The notes: generated from the sequence alone by a model not told the origin. Numbered from the stretch's first letter, positions 1-9,547 are shown. The stretch: 53,188 nt of DNA from Chrysochromulina tobinii (GCA_001275005.1 JWZX01003274.1:1-53188), one strand, 5' to 3'. Numbers and translations: made by a program.

Positions 1-60
<60 letters not shown>

Positions 61-490
61 TGCCCCACGCAGCACTCCGTTCGGGCAGGCGGCGGCCTTT
101 GCTATGCCGATGGCTGGGTTGGCAGCAGCGGGAGGCGTCGCAGCTGCCACTCGAGGTGGCGCGCCGCCGCCCCCGGTAGCGGTAGCAGCTGATGATGATG
201 GAGATGATGACGACGACTACGACGATGATATTGTCGACGACGATGGCATCGTCGACGACGACCTCGTCGACGATGCGGAAGGGGAGCAGGCCGACAACGG
301 CGGACACTTGGCCTACGCCATCGACGGCGACAATGCGCCCTTGCAGAGGGTTAAGACTTTCCAAGGCGGCTTGCCTTTGCCGTATGCTGATGATGATGAC
401 TTTGACAACGGCGAGGAGGAAGAGCAGGAGGGCGAAGATTACTACTACGACGACGAGGATGATGACGACGGGACGGGCTACAAAGCATGA
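1..490 (+). CDS. 3' end of a protein with Ala-Pro repeat and acidic tail (partial)
   Basis: The frame is open from the left edge (codons from base 2) to the stop at 488-490, so the gene starts outside the window. It opens with about ten Ala-Pro dipeptides encoded by a hexanucleotide repeat. A short stretch reading STPFGQAAAFA follows, then an Ala/Gly-rich segment. The last 85 or so residues are very rich in Asp, Glu and Tyr, with DDD blocks separated by IV or LV. The end reads GTGYKA. No catalytic domain is visible; this is a disordered acidic C-terminus, of a kind common in chromatin, nucleolar or calcium-buffering proteins. The first in-frame Met in the window (104) need not be the start. 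Function unknown. Confidence 0.6.
2..61. repeat. (GCGCCC)n hexanucleotide repeat
   Basis: About ten near-perfect copies of a GCGCCC unit at the extreme left edge. In the frame of the downstream gene it encodes alternating Ala and Pro. It may continue outside the window. Confidence 0.9.
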
Positions 491-1102
491 GATGTGGGTC
501 GAGATCAAGGGCGGGCTGACGGAAGGCTTGAGTCGGCGTGTAGCTGCTCGCTCATGAGCTTGAGGCATGGCCATGGGTTTCACCCCGCGCCCGGCGTCCG
601 GCCACACGCGCCCACATGACGCAACAATCATGTACCATCAGAACATACAGTGTAAAAGTCGGGGTAACGGGAACCGGCGCGGACGCGACGTTCGTAATGA
701 AAATTCGGATAAAAAAAATTATCGCCCTCGCCCGCCCGCAGGCGCCCTGGCGCAGCGCGCAGCCGCGGCGGCACCGGCGGCACGTCGCCCCGCAAGAACC
801 CAAGAACCATCATGCCAAGAACGCGCATGTCCGCATCGACTCTCATCCGCTCACCGCCCGTGCATCTTGTGGTTTCTATTGACCGAGATAACAGCAATTT
901 AAGAGGTACAGCAATTTCAAGGACTGTCGAGGCTCATACGCGCATCAGGCGCACCACGCGCGCACACCACGCAGTCACCACATTTACCCAGACCGCAGAC
1001 GCCTCACCAGACGCCACGCCCAGCGCCGCCATGAGCACTCTGCTCGGCCATGTGCCTGCTGCTGCTGCGCGCGGGCCCACACGCTCTCTGTGTTCCCAAT
1101 CT
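491..1102. other. Convergent intergenic region
   Basis: Lies between the stop of the partial left gene and the stop of the RSP16-like gene, which converge on it. It should hold the two 3' UTRs. An AT-rich patch with an eight-A run sits near 710-725 inside otherwise GC-rich DNA. Short frames on both strands show no recognisable domain. Confidence 0.5.
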
Positions 1103-2047
1103 CTACGGCAGCGTCGCCTTGAGCGTCTTTTTCTGCTCGACCGTGAGTGTGGAGGGGAAGGTGACCTCGAAGCAGATGATGAGGTCGGCTCCGCAGATGC
1201 CCTCGCCCGGCACGGTCAGCGAATCGCCGGGCGCGACGATCTGCGTGGCAGGCACGGCGAGCTCGCGCCCGTCAAACGTGGGCACCGGAACGACCTTGCC
1301 GCACAGCGCCTCCTTCAAGCTCATCGTATGCTTGTACAGAAGGTTGTCGCCCTCGCGCGACCACAGCGGATCTGGCAACACCACGAGCATGATCTCGACG
1401 TCGCCGGGCAGGACGTGCACGCCCTGGTCGCCCTGGCCCTCAAGCGTCGCGATGAGGCCCTCCTCCGAGCCAGGCTTCACGTACAGCTCCGTCTCCACCG
1501 CCTCGTCCATCGTCGTGCCGTCCTCCTTGAGCAACTTCCGCGTGTAGCCCACCGTCTTGACCGCGCCGTTGTATACCTCCGCGAGCGTCACCTCGAGCGG
1601 CGCGACGACCACCGGCGCCTTGCTCTTCGTGAACGGCAGCTGCATGCCCGTGAGCTGGCCGTAAAAGGCGGGCGGCTCCTCGCCGGTGGTGCCGAGGATA
1701 TCGGCAAACGGGCTGCTGGTACCAAAGAAGGCCTGGAAGATATCGAGCGCATTGTTGTGGTAGCGGTATTTGCCGCCCTTGACGCCGCCCACGCCGTCTG
1801 GGATGCCCTCCTTGAGCCCTCGCTCGCCATACTGATCGTAGATTGCGCGGCGCGCCGGGTTGGAGAGCACATCATACGCCTCCGAGATCGAGGTGAAGGT
1901 GATCTCCGCCTCATCGGGCGGAATGGTCGCGCGCTGGGGGTGGAATTTGAGGGCGAGCTTCCTGTACGCCTTGTTGAGCTCCGCCGGCGTGCACGTGCGC
2001 GTCACGCCCAGCGAGTCATAGTAGCTTGTCAGCTTGCTCGCCGGCAT
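1103..2047 (-). CDS. DNAJB13: Radial spoke protein 16 / DNAJB13-like J-domain protein
   Basis: 314 residues with an ATG start. An N-terminal J domain (about 5-75) includes YYDSLGVTRTCTPAELNKAY and ISEAYDVLSNPARRAIYDQYGERG. A type II Hsp40 C-terminal substrate-binding region follows (about 140-310, with the VPGEG element). The usual G/F-rich linker is replaced by a DIFQAFFGTSSPF segment. The canonical HPD tripeptide that stimulates Hsp70 is HPQ. Loss of that Asp is characteristic of the DNAJB13 branch, which serves as radial spoke protein 16 in the axoneme; together with GLKEGIP this supports RSP16 over a general DNAJB1/4/5 chaperone. Expected role: dimeric structural component of the flagellar radial spoke. 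It is head-to-head with the coiled-coil gene at 2161. The degenerate HPD is seen directly; the axonemal role is inferred from the family. Confidence 0.82.
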   Translation of the reverse strand: MPASKLTSYYDSLGVTRTCTPAELNKAYRKLALKFHPQRATIPPDEAEITFTSISEAYDVLSNPARRAIYDQYGERGLKEGIPDGVGGVKGGKYRYHNNALDIFQAFFGTSSPFADILGTTGEEPPAFYGQLTGMQLPFTKSKAPVVVAPLEVTLAEVYNGAVKTVGYTRKLLKEDGTTMDEAVETELYVKPGSEEGLIATLEGQGDQGVHVLPGDVEIMLVVLPDPLWSREGDNLLYKHTMSLKEALCGKVVPVPTFDGRELAVPATQIVAPGDSLTVPGEGICGADLIICFEVTFPSTLTVEQKKTLKATLP

Positions 2048-2160
2048 CCCTGCTGAAAAACAGCGCCCTCAACGACGGCGCGCCGTCGTGAGCGAGCGAT
2101 TTCCCATGCATTCGAAAAGTGCACCACTCTCGCCTTGAGCTACCGCAGGACGGCGTCCAC
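2048..2160. promoter_or_regulatory. Shared divergent promoter region, RSP16 / coiled-coil gene
   Basis: Only 113 bp separate the two divergent start codons, so promoter elements and both 5' UTRs must share this DNA. No TATA-like box is evident. Shared control is inferred from geometry only. Confidence 0.4.
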
Positions 2161-3822
2161 ATGCGCCGGTCGTCATTTTTGCGCCGCCTCTCGGATTCGG
2201 ACACGCTCCGTGACGAGATTTTCAACCTGCAGGCACGCAACGCGTCGCTTACCGAGCGCCTCTCGAGTCTCGTCGGCGGCGACCTCGACCTCCACGAGGA
2301 GGTGACGCAGTGCCGCGCGCTGCTCGCCAGAAAGGACGCGGAGCTCAACGAGCTCAACGAGCTCTTTTGTAGCATCGAAGACGAAGTGGCGCGAGCGCGG
2401 ACCGAGCGTGACGATGCGCAGGCCCACGCCGCTCGCGCAGAGGATGCGGCGGCGGCGGCGGCTGGGGAAAAGGCGGAAGCGGCGGGGCGCGCGGAGGCCA
2501 CCGAGGCCATCGCAGCGCTCGAGGCGCGCGGCCGGGAGATGGCGCTCGCGCGGCTCGCCGCGGAGCAGGTGGGATCGCGCCTCCTTCTCGAGGCACTGAT
2601 CAAGGCCGACGGAGAGCTGCACACGCTCGGTTGCGCGCACCGGCAGGCGCTCGAGCGCTCGACGTCGCTCGAGGCTGCCAAGACGGCAGCGCTTGCGCGC
2701 GACGCGCACGGGCGCTCGGCGGTGCAGGAGTCGCTCGTGCATGCGCAGCAAGAGAATGCGCGTCACACTGGCACGATCCACGCGCTCGAGGCTCAGCTGG
2801 CCGCGCTCATGGCAGAGCTCGCGTCCGCGACTCAGCGGGCCGACCGTGCCGACGAGCGGTGTCTTGCGAGCGAGGGGCGTGTAGGCGTTCTCCATGTAGA
2901 GCTGCATGCAATGCGCGAGGCGTGCGCCCGCGCGACCGGCGACGCTGCGAGCGCGCGTGCCGCCGCCGACGAGGCGCGCACCGAGTGCCTCACGCGCGCG
3001 ACAGCGCAGGCGGCGGCGACGGCTGAGCTCGCTGCGGTCCAGGCAGCGCTCAAGGCGACGCGTGTAGCGGCAGCCAAGGCGGCGGCGGCGAGCGAGGCGG
3101 CGCAAGCCGAGCTCAACGAACGCATGAGCGCTGTGAGTGCGCTCGCTGCCGAGAACGCCCGCGCGCTCGAGGCAGCACGCACGGGCGAGCTTGATGCGCG
3201 GGCAGAGACCGAGGAGATTCGACGCAAGGCGAGCGCGCTGCAGGCGGCGCTGTCGGCAGCGCAGCTGCAGGCACGCATGGACGCGCAGATGCAGGCGGCT
3301 GAGGCCACCAAGGCCGCCGAGGCGCAGCGCGCATCACTCGAGGAGGCGAGAGAGGCGTTGCAAGCGCGGCTTGAGAAGGCCGTGAGCGCGCGCGCAGCTC
3401 TAGAACGGCGAGCAAGCGACGCCGAGGCGGAGGCGCGCCGGCTGCAAAAGTGCGAGAAGCAGGCAGCGGCGCTCGATACACAGTGCAAGGCCTTGCAGAC
3501 GGAGCTCGCCAAAAAGGCTGACGCCCTCGAGAGGGTACTCAAGCGACGTGGCTCCGCGCTGGTGCCGCCACCGGCGCCGCCGCCGCCGCTTCCGCTGGCG
3601 CCGCCGTCGCTGCCGCTGGCGCCGCCGGCGTCGCTGCCGCTGGCGCCGCCCGCTGCTGAGCTGCTTGCGCCGGCCGCGCCTTGCGCGAGTGAGGCCGCCG
3701 AGGGCGCGAGTGAGGCCGCCGAGGGCGCGAGTGAGGCCGCCGAGGGCGCGAGTGAGGCCGCCGAGGCGAAGCCCGAAATTCCAAGCGCTATGCCGACGCC
3801 GACCCAGACGGCGCCGCCGCTG

Positions 3823-3853
<31 letters not shown>

Positions 3854-4149
3854 TCAAGGCGTCGCACGGGATGCGCCTAACCTCGCACATCGCAGCAGCG
3901 TCCTATGGGCCAGTGCTGGCCTTCGAGGACAAGCCCGCTGGAGCGCCGACGGCGCGGCCGACGGCTCGCGGCAAGGGCGAAGGCGGCGGCCTGGCGCTGG
4001 CGTCCTCCTCCAAGGAGAATGCCCCCAATGTGCGTGCTCCGTCACCCGGGCCCGGTCCGACCACGGTGAAGAAGGGAGGAGTCGTGTACAAGGAGGTCAG
4101 CTCACGCTACTCCTCGTCGCCAGCAAAAAATCACGGACGTGCCCTGTGA
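2161..4149 (+). CDS. Ala-rich coiled-coil protein with Pro-rich tail
   Basis: 662 residues from the ATG at 2161 (MRRSSFLRRLSD); the frame extends upstream only to a GTG. Residues about 15-460 are almost pure coiled coil (Ala/Glu/Arg/Leu heptads). A low-complexity tail follows, with Pro-Pro-Leu/Ala stretches, four tandem copies of a seven-residue unit (SEAAEGA type, 3684-3764) and a run of PPL units. The C-terminus is basic and Ser-rich, with VVYKEVSSRYSSS. No enzymatic motif is present. Pairing with RSP16 suggests, but does not show, an axonemal or basal-body role. A YKEV motif also occurs near the end of the C2HC finger protein at 6666-9317. Confidence 0.7.
3684..3764 (+). repeat. Four tandem copies of a 21-nt coding repeat
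   Basis: Near-identical 21-nt units of the form GCGAGTGAGGCCGCCGAGG plus two bases, in frame, encoding repeated SEAAEGA inside the tail of the coiled-coil protein. The identity suggests recent expansion by slippage. Confidence 0.8.
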
Positions 4150-4151
4150 AT

Positions 4152-4168
4152 CGATGTAACGTACATCG
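4152..4168 (+). other. Short inverted repeat just after the stop codon
   Basis: Perfect 7-bp arms CGATGTA and TACATCG with a 3-nt spacer, starting three bases after the stop of the coiled-coil gene. A second 6-bp stem (AAGCAA/TTGCTT) follows at 4195-4212. They could form 3' UTR hairpins; function unknown. Confidence 0.4.
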
Positions 4169-4319
4169 TAGCCAAAAGAGCCCGGCAAGGGGTTAAGCAA
4201 GCTAAGTTGCTTGTGAACATGTTCTAACGAGACGATGCCAAATTTGGAGACGAAGGTATACGAAACGAAACCGTGCAAAAGTCGCCTCCAAACAAGTATA
4301 GAGTTGAGCCCGCAAGATC

Positions 4320-6209
4320 ATGGCGCGCTTCACCAGGAACGTCGTGGCCCTGGCTGAGTGTGAGGCACCGCAAATCAAGAAAACTCTACGTGCTTGCCTA
4401 ATTGATCCTCGGTTGATCCTCGAAGCCAAGACAAAACAGGACCTCATCGACCTTGCTGAGCAGAATGGTATCTTCTCCACACTCGACGAATGGACCATTG
4501 AGATTATGAGGGCTGCCAAGGAAGCGGGGAAGAGTCCGCTCGACGCTATGCTACAGGCAACCCGCGAGACGCGGGGCCCATCCAAAAAGGCAGCACATAA
4601 GAGCCCAATGGCTGCGGCGCAAGCGGAGCTGGCGTCTCTTAGGAAGGATATCTCGAGAAAGGCCGACGAGCTGGGGCTGGACGTGCCGGGGGACAGGCTA
4701 GCGTTTGCGGCAGACTGGTCGCGCGGGCCGGCGGGCAAGTATCAGACCATGGAGATTCCAGCGTACCAGCCAGCGGCCGGCCAGCGCAAGCATACGATGC
4801 AGGATGAGGATCTGCTCGTACAGGATGAGTACACATCTATCGTGGACAAGAGCTACCGCCCCGCTACCGCGCACGCTGCTCTTGGGCATGGCTATGAGGG
4901 CAGCACCTACGTCAGCCCGATGGTGCAAGCACACATCAGCGCCCGCCTGAGTGCAAAGGAGTCGGCCCGCCTCAGCGCACAGGAGTCGTTGCCGAGCTTT
5001 AGAGGCTCAGCCGAGAAGACTAAGGAGTCCAAGAAGTCGGGCGGGAAAAAGGGCAAAGCGGCTGCTACGACGCGTGAGGCGACGCGTGAGGCTCAAGGCG
5101 GGCAGAGCAAAACTGGCAATGCCCCAGCTTCGAAACGCGGGTCAAAGGGAGGGAAGCGCCACACTCCCCCTCAGTCTACTGCTGCCTCCGCGCGCCCCAC
5201 CACTGCCTCAGCGGCCTCCCTCTCAGCTGCCCTAGCCCCGGCCGTGGTGGCGGCCGCCGCCCCCGCGGTGATGGCGGCAGCAGCGGCGCACCTTGGATCT
5301 AAATCCGGTGCCGCTCGCCCGGCTGCAAGCATGAATGAATTCTTTGAGGCGGCAAAGGCGGACGCTGCCAAGGCTGGGCCGCGAGGGGCTCGGGGGTATA
5401 CACCGCTCACCTCGATAGGCTCACGAGGAGGTGACCTCTCAGCTGCCCTAACCCCAGCCGTGGTGGCGGCGGCCGCACCCGCAGTGATGGCGGCAGCAGC
5501 GGCGCACCTTGGATCTCATGCTGAGCAGGCTATGCCTCTTGATCGCACGCGGCGCCAGCCGCCAGCCTTGCAAGCAGCCAGTGTGGTGCGTCAGCAGAGC
5601 ACCGACTCGCTGAACATCTCAATGTCATCTTCGGCCGAGTGGGACGACGTCTTGTTTCGCGGACAAGTTCCATCATTTGTGGAGCGGAGCGCCCGATCCT
5701 ACCCTGTGCCCAAGTCTTCAATCCTCGCGGACGACGACAGTAGAGGCATGCCAGAAGAGGTCTTCGGACGCGTGGTCGATCAGCACGGAGTGCGATCCAA
5801 GCCCAAGCCCAAACCGTTGCCATCGCCCACGAAGGCTCCAGTCACTGATCGTGAGATGTACGGTGAGACGATGCGCGAATACGGCCTTGATATCGAAGAC
5901 CTCAAGACGGCGCGCAAGGCGGCGGCCAAGGCGGCACAAGAGGCGCGTGAGACTGCTAACCTCAACCGGGGATCGTCCACCGACGACCGCGGCGGCAAAG
6001 GAGAGCGCATTGCAGTGGCAGCAGCGATGGCGGACCTCGGCCTCTCACTCGACGAGATCCGGAATGCGATGAGGCATCGAGGGACGTCGACGCTTGAGGA
6101 TGAGCCCGAAGATCTCCTGCGCAAAGCCGTCACTTGGGACGAGGAAGTAGCCCGAGCGAAGAAGTGGGCACTGCGCGGAGCCCAGACGAACTGGGCAAGG
6201 TTTGACTGA
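4320..6209 (+). CDS. Hypothetical protein with an internal 72-residue duplication
   Basis: 629 residues, ATG at 4320. The N-terminal 90 residues (MARFTRNVVALAECEAPQIK onward) look folded and helical. A Lys/Ser/Ala-rich disordered middle follows, then a helical C-terminal region (about 500-629) including DREMYGETMREYGLDIEDLK and an end reading KKWALRGAQTNWARFD. Two copies of an Ala-rich 27-residue block (LSAALAPAVVAAAAPAVMAA type) lie at residues about 301-327 and 373-399, and the underlying DNA is also repeated. I recognise no family. It runs in the same direction as the upstream coiled-coil gene with a 170-bp gap. The conserved-looking ends around a repetitive middle suggest a structural or scaffold protein, which is inference. 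Confidence 0.65.
   Translation: MARFTRNVVALAECEAPQIKKTLRACLIDPRLILEAKTKQDLIDLAEQNGIFSTLDEWTIEIMRAAKEAGKSPLDAMLQATRETRGPSKKAAHKSPMAAAQAELASLRKDISRKADELGLDVPGDRLAFAADWSRGPAGKYQTMEIPAYQPAAGQRKHTMQDEDLLVQDEYTSIVDKSYRPATAHAALGHGYEGSTYVSPMVQAHISARLSAKESARLSAQESLPSFRGSAEKTKESKKSGGKKGKAAATTREATREAQGGQSKTGNAPASKRGSKGGKRHTPPQSTAASARPTTASAASLSAALAPAVVAAAAPAVMAAAAAHLGSKSGAARPAASMNEFFEAAKADAAKAGPRGARGYTPLTSIGSRGGDLSAALTPAVVAAAAPAVMAAAAAHLGSHAEQAMPLDRTRRQPPALQAASVVRQQSTDSLNISMSSSAEWDDVLFRGQVPSFVERSARSYPVPKSSILADDDSRGMPEEVFGRVVDQHGVRSKPKPKPLPSPTKAPVTDREMYGETMREYGLDIEDLKTARKAAAKAAQEARETANLNRGSSTDDRGGKGERIAVAAAMADLGLSLDEIRNAMRHRGTSTLEDEPEDLLRKAVTWDEEVARAKKWALRGAQTNWARFD
5220..5516 (+). repeat. 81-bp direct repeat, two copies, inside the hypothetical gene
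   Basis: Copy 1 at 5220-5300 and copy 2 at 5436-5516 differ at only a handful of positions and are 216 bp apart, preserving frame. Both end with CACCTTGGATCT. Confidence 0.85.
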
Positions 6210-6665
6210 AATCGAGACGATTGAAATCGGTAAGGTTATAATTACACTCAATGGTTGTTACAATGGTGTGGTCGAATTGTGGAATCGGAATTCACTCATC
6301 CCTGCGGGCGCCAGACCGAGGACCGCGCGGCGCGAGCCGCGACCGCGCGGCGCGCGGGACCCGGGTCCCGGCGGGCCCGGGATCGTATATCGGAATATGA
6401 TCCCGCCCCGTCGCGCCCGGCCGGGGGCCGGCGCGTCGCGTTCATCCAAAGCGGGACAGGCGATTCAATGATTACCGAGCGGGCATCCCCTGCCTGCGCA
6501 CATTTAAAGAACACTGATCCGAGCACCTGCGCCTTCTCGAGAGCCAGGGCCGCGCCAAGCATCCGGGTCGTACAGCTACAGGAACACCCCTGCTCCCATC
6601 CGATTACCAGCATCCTCGGCATGAGTACTTTCTCCCCGACCCACCACGCTGGCACTGATGCACTC
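6210..6665. other. Convergent intergenic region with palindromic GC island
   Basis: Separates two converging genes. An AT-rich start is followed by a very GC-rich island at 6310-6440 that contains direct and inverted repeats (separate entry). No gene is recognised in it. Confidence 0.5.
6321..6405. repeat. GC-rich direct and inverted repeats between converging genes
   Basis: GACCGCGCGGCGCG occurs at 6321-6334 and again at 6341-6354. A perfect 14-bp palindrome GGGACCCGGGTCCC follows at 6356-6369. Then come 7-bp arms CGGGATC (6378-6384) and GATCCCG (6399-6405) around an AT-rich 14-nt loop. The island lies between two 3' ends and could form a strong secondary structure. Terminator, insulator or mobile-element remnant are all possible; nothing decides. 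Confidence 0.6.
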
Positions 6666-9317
6666 TCATCGCACAAGCATGGGCGAGTCTGATCGGCTAA
6701 TGAAGCTGCTACGCCGCCAGCCAAAGCGCTCGATGCGCACCTCCTTGTAGCTCACGTCTGCGGCCTGCTTCTCCTCAGCAGCAGCGAATGAGCTGCGCCT
6801 TGTGAGGACGCCAGAGGACTGCCGGTCGAAGAGTGTCGCGCCTGCCCTGCCGAAGAGCGTGGGCGATTGGCACGCTTTGGACTTCTCCTCAAACGAGGCC
6901 TCGTCGGCGGCTGCCACATCGCGGCTGCTCACATGAAAGAAGGGCAAGGCCGCGGATGGCGCCTTTGGCTCGGAAGCGATTGGACCGTTTGCCGCTGATA
7001 CGTCTTGGGTACTCGGCGCGCGGCGCGGCTTGCTCGCCGTCTGTGGGCCCCCGCCCTGCTTCTGGCCACTCTCGATGTTCTGACTGTTGATGGAGCGCAT
7101 GGCCATTGGCTGGCGCGCCGGTGGCGAGTTGTCGGGGGGAGCGGGCGGAGGCGCCATTTCGGACGGAGGCGCCATCGGCGCAGGTGCCTTGGGCGGCCTC
7201 TTTGCGGGCGTCGGGCTCGCGTTACGACTCTCACTCGAGCTCGGGTTCGAACGCTGGCTACCGGCCGAGCGATTGCTGCTGCCGGCGGGCGGCGCGAGCG
7301 ACGCGAGTGATGAAGGCCCCACAGGGCTTCCTCCACTGCTGCGCCGCTGCTGCCCAGGCTTGCAGAGCACAGTGGGGGGACGCATGCCAGCCGACGCCTG
7401 GACGCGTTGGCCTGGAATGGGAGAGGCATTGCGGCTGCTGGGATGGCTCGAGCCGGTATTCGTGCGGTTGGACGTTGGTGACGGGTTGCTGACTGCGCCT
7501 GCTCTGCCGCCGGTGGTCGCCGGCGAGACGGACCGCGAGGCGTTTGAGGAGCGCCGCGCGGCGGGCGGCTTGGGTGCCGCCGCGGGCCTCGCCGGAGAGG
7601 GGATCGGCGAGTCGCCCGAGGCCGAGCCGCTCGATGAGGCACCACTCATGCTACGCTTCGGAGGTGCCGGTTTTGCCGGCCCGTACCCCGACGATTTCAC
7701 AGGTTTCTTGGCGCTCGCGTCGTCGACCACCACGTCGCCGATTGCCTGCACAGGCTTGCGCCCGGGAGGAGGTTTCACCGGCGGTGACGCATCCCAGCCT
7801 TTGGTCGCGACCGGCGCGCCCACGGCAGCGGGCGCAGCGGCGGGCGCGACCGAGGGCCGCTTGGGTTGAGCCCCTGTGGACGGCCGGAACTTGTTGTGCT
7901 TCCCAAATTTGGCATCGCCCAGTGCATGCAACTGATCGAGCTCATTGGGCGGGGGCGGCGACGGTACGGGCGGGGCACCGTTGAGGACGGACGGTGCATT
8001 GTCCTCCTCCACCTCACTCGCAGCACTCTCGGCGGCGGGTGCGGGCTTGTGCGAGCCGCCTAGCTTACTGAAGTCGAGCGATGGGACGGGAGACTCCCGC
8101 CCCGCTAGGCGCTCAAAGGGCGACACACGACCAGCCATGCGCTCCGCCAGACGCGCTGCGCCCGCTTCCACCGCTGGTGGATCGGCGCTCGGTGCCGAGC
8201 CGGCTGACGCATCGGCCGCTGGCTTCACGCCGACCTTGACCACCGGCTTGCTTCCCGCCTTGGCCACGGGCGCGGCCTCAGCCGCCTTCTCAGCCGCCTT
8301 CTTCGCCTCGAGGATCTGACGAGGATTGAGCTGCGGCTCCTTTGCCTTGCCCTTGGGTGCAGTGGCGGGCGCGGTACCCTTGGCAACGGGTGGCGCGGCC
8401 GCTGCCGGCGCCTCCTCGCGTGGGCTTGGCCCCTGCTTCGGCAACGAGCGCTTGATCGTCTGTGGTTTCGCTCGAATGTCCTTACACTTGGCGATGTGGC
8501 GCTCCGCTGGGAGCGCCGCGAACTTGCGCCCGCAATGAGGGCACGGCACGCGGTCATCATCATCTGCCTCCGCGAGCATCGGCGCAGTCGCTCCGCCGTC
8601 TTTGGCCGCAGCCGCCGCGCGTCTTATCTGCAGGCTCTGCTTCTGCCACTTTTTCCGCTTCGCCTCTCGCTGCGAGGCCTGTGCCTCTGGGTCGGGCTTG
8701 TCGAGCAGGCCGCGCTTGACCGCGTTCTGAACAGCCTGCTCGGCATCGGCATCGCCCTGCCAACGCTGTGCACGCGGGTCGAAAGCCTTGCGCTTCTTCT
8801 GCCTTTCCGCTGCACGGCGGCACGCCTCCTCGTGCCGCGGCAGCCGATCGAGCCTAAAGCGTCTGTTGCAACAGGCGCATTCAGCCATGTCGGGCAGCGG
8901 CGCGGCCTCATCCGGTTGCCGCGCATCGTAAATCGCGGCCGCATCGCTCTGCGGCTCCTCGTTGTCAGCGTCTACATCCTGATCGGCCTTGGGAACGGCC
9001 TTGCCGGCCACGCGCGGCGTCGGGTCAGACCGATCGGAGAAGAGCTCGTTGGCGGTGCGGTAGCTCTCTTCTGAGAGGTCCGCCGCAGCGCGAGGCGTCG
9101 GATCCGATCGGTCCGTGTACTCGTGCTCAGTGAAGATCTCCTCCTCCTCTGGGTCATCTGCGTAGCCCTCATCCTCGTACACATCATTATCATCGCACGG
9201 CACGCACGGCGCCGGCGCAAGGTTGTCGTCTTCGTACGCCGAGTCGTATTCTTGTTCCGGATCGTCAACCTCGTACGGATCCGCGATGATTGCGTAGCGG
9301 GGAGGAGGTGTCGCCAT
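6666..9317 (-). CDS. Two-finger C2HC zinc protein (ZC2HC1-like)
   Basis: 883 residues from the ATG at 9317 (MATPPPRYAIIADPYEVDD); the frame extends further only to a TTG. It has an acidic N-terminus and two matching C-x2-C-x11-H-x3-C fingers. Finger 1 (C147, C150, H162, C166) contains CACCNRRFRLDRLPRHEEAC. Finger 2 (C259, C262, H274, C278) contains CPHCGRKFAALPAERHIAKC. Finger 1 is followed by a basic segment with KAFDPRAQRW, as seen after such fingers in the ZC2HC1/FAM164 family. The remaining 600 residues are Ala/Pro/Ser-rich and disordered. The C-terminus (SYKEVRIERFGWRRSS) looks like a short conserved motif. Family members are found in flagellated eukaryotes and are poorly characterised. 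It is divergent from the lumen-protein gene. Confidence 0.75.
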   Translation of the reverse strand: MATPPPRYAIIADPYEVDDPEQEYDSAYEDDNLAPAPCVPCDDNDVYEDEGYADDPEEEEIFTEHEYTDRSDPTPRAAADLSEESYRTANELFSDRSDPTPRVAGKAVPKADQDVDADNEEPQSDAAAIYDARQPDEAAPLPDMAECACCNRRFRLDRLPRHEEACRRAAERQKKRKAFDPRAQRWQGDADAEQAVQNAVKRGLLDKPDPEAQASQREAKRKKWQKQSLQIRRAAAAAKDGGATAPMLAEADDDDRVPCPHCGRKFAALPAERHIAKCKDIRAKPQTIKRSLPKQGPSPREEAPAAAAPPVAKGTAPATAPKGKAKEPQLNPRQILEAKKAAEKAAEAAPVAKAGSKPVVKVGVKPAADASAGSAPSADPPAVEAGAARLAERMAGRVSPFERLAGRESPVPSLDFSKLGGSHKPAPAAESAASEVEEDNAPSVLNGAPPVPSPPPPNELDQLHALGDAKFGKHNKFRPSTGAQPKRPSVAPAAAPAAVGAPVATKGWDASPPVKPPPGRKPVQAIGDVVVDDASAKKPVKSSGYGPAKPAPPKRSMSGASSSGSASGDSPIPSPARPAAAPKPPAARRSSNASRSVSPATTGGRAGAVSNPSPTSNRTNTGSSHPSSRNASPIPGQRVQASAGMRPPTVLCKPGQQRRSSGGSPVGPSSLASLAPPAGSSNRSAGSQRSNPSSSESRNASPTPAKRPPKAPAPMAPPSEMAPPPAPPDNSPPARQPMAMRSINSQNIESGQKQGGGPQTASKPRRAPSTQDVSAANGPIASEPKAPSAALPFFHVSSRDVAAADEASFEEKSKACQSPTLFGRAGATLFDRQSSGVLTRRSSFAAAEEKQAADVSYKEVRIERFGWRRSSFISRSDSPMLVR

Positions 9318-9547
9318 TTGTCGGGCCGAGAGTCCCAAAACCGAGGCCGAGCGCTCGATACTATTGTATTGGCTTAAGATGAGGTCGCAATCAAACGTGT
9401 CTGATCCTTTAAGGACTCCTCGACTTACAGTTCTTGACTTGACTTATGCTGTTTTTTTGCTCGAAGGCGCCGTTCTGAGCGCTTCTCGCGTCACCTCCGA
9501 CGCGTATTTCAGCTTACAGACCGGCGGCGGTCACTACCTGTTTGATA
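9318..9547. promoter_or_regulatory. Shared divergent promoter region, C2HC gene / lumen-protein gene
   Basis: 230 bp between divergent starts. Contains CTTGACTTGACTTA at 9433-9446, one of three intergenic sites in this window with reiterated TTGAC/GTCAA pentamers. Confidence 0.4.

Noticed and set aside
812-2056. 414-codon plus-strand frame opposite RSP16
   Set aside because: Arg/Leu/His-rich antisense shadow of a well-supported J-domain gene; GC-rich genes here leave long open frames on the other strand.
7243-7256. tRNA B-box-like GGTTCGA sequence
   Set aside because: Lies inside the C2HC gene with no A-box partner or cloverleaf.
9338-9338. Upstream TTG/GTG starts for several genes (9338, 9542, 2119, 11953, 33316, 48227, 48502)
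   Set aside because: A nuclear eukaryotic gene should start at ATG; the next in-frame ATG was used in each case, and it fits signal peptides or family N-termini where these are known.
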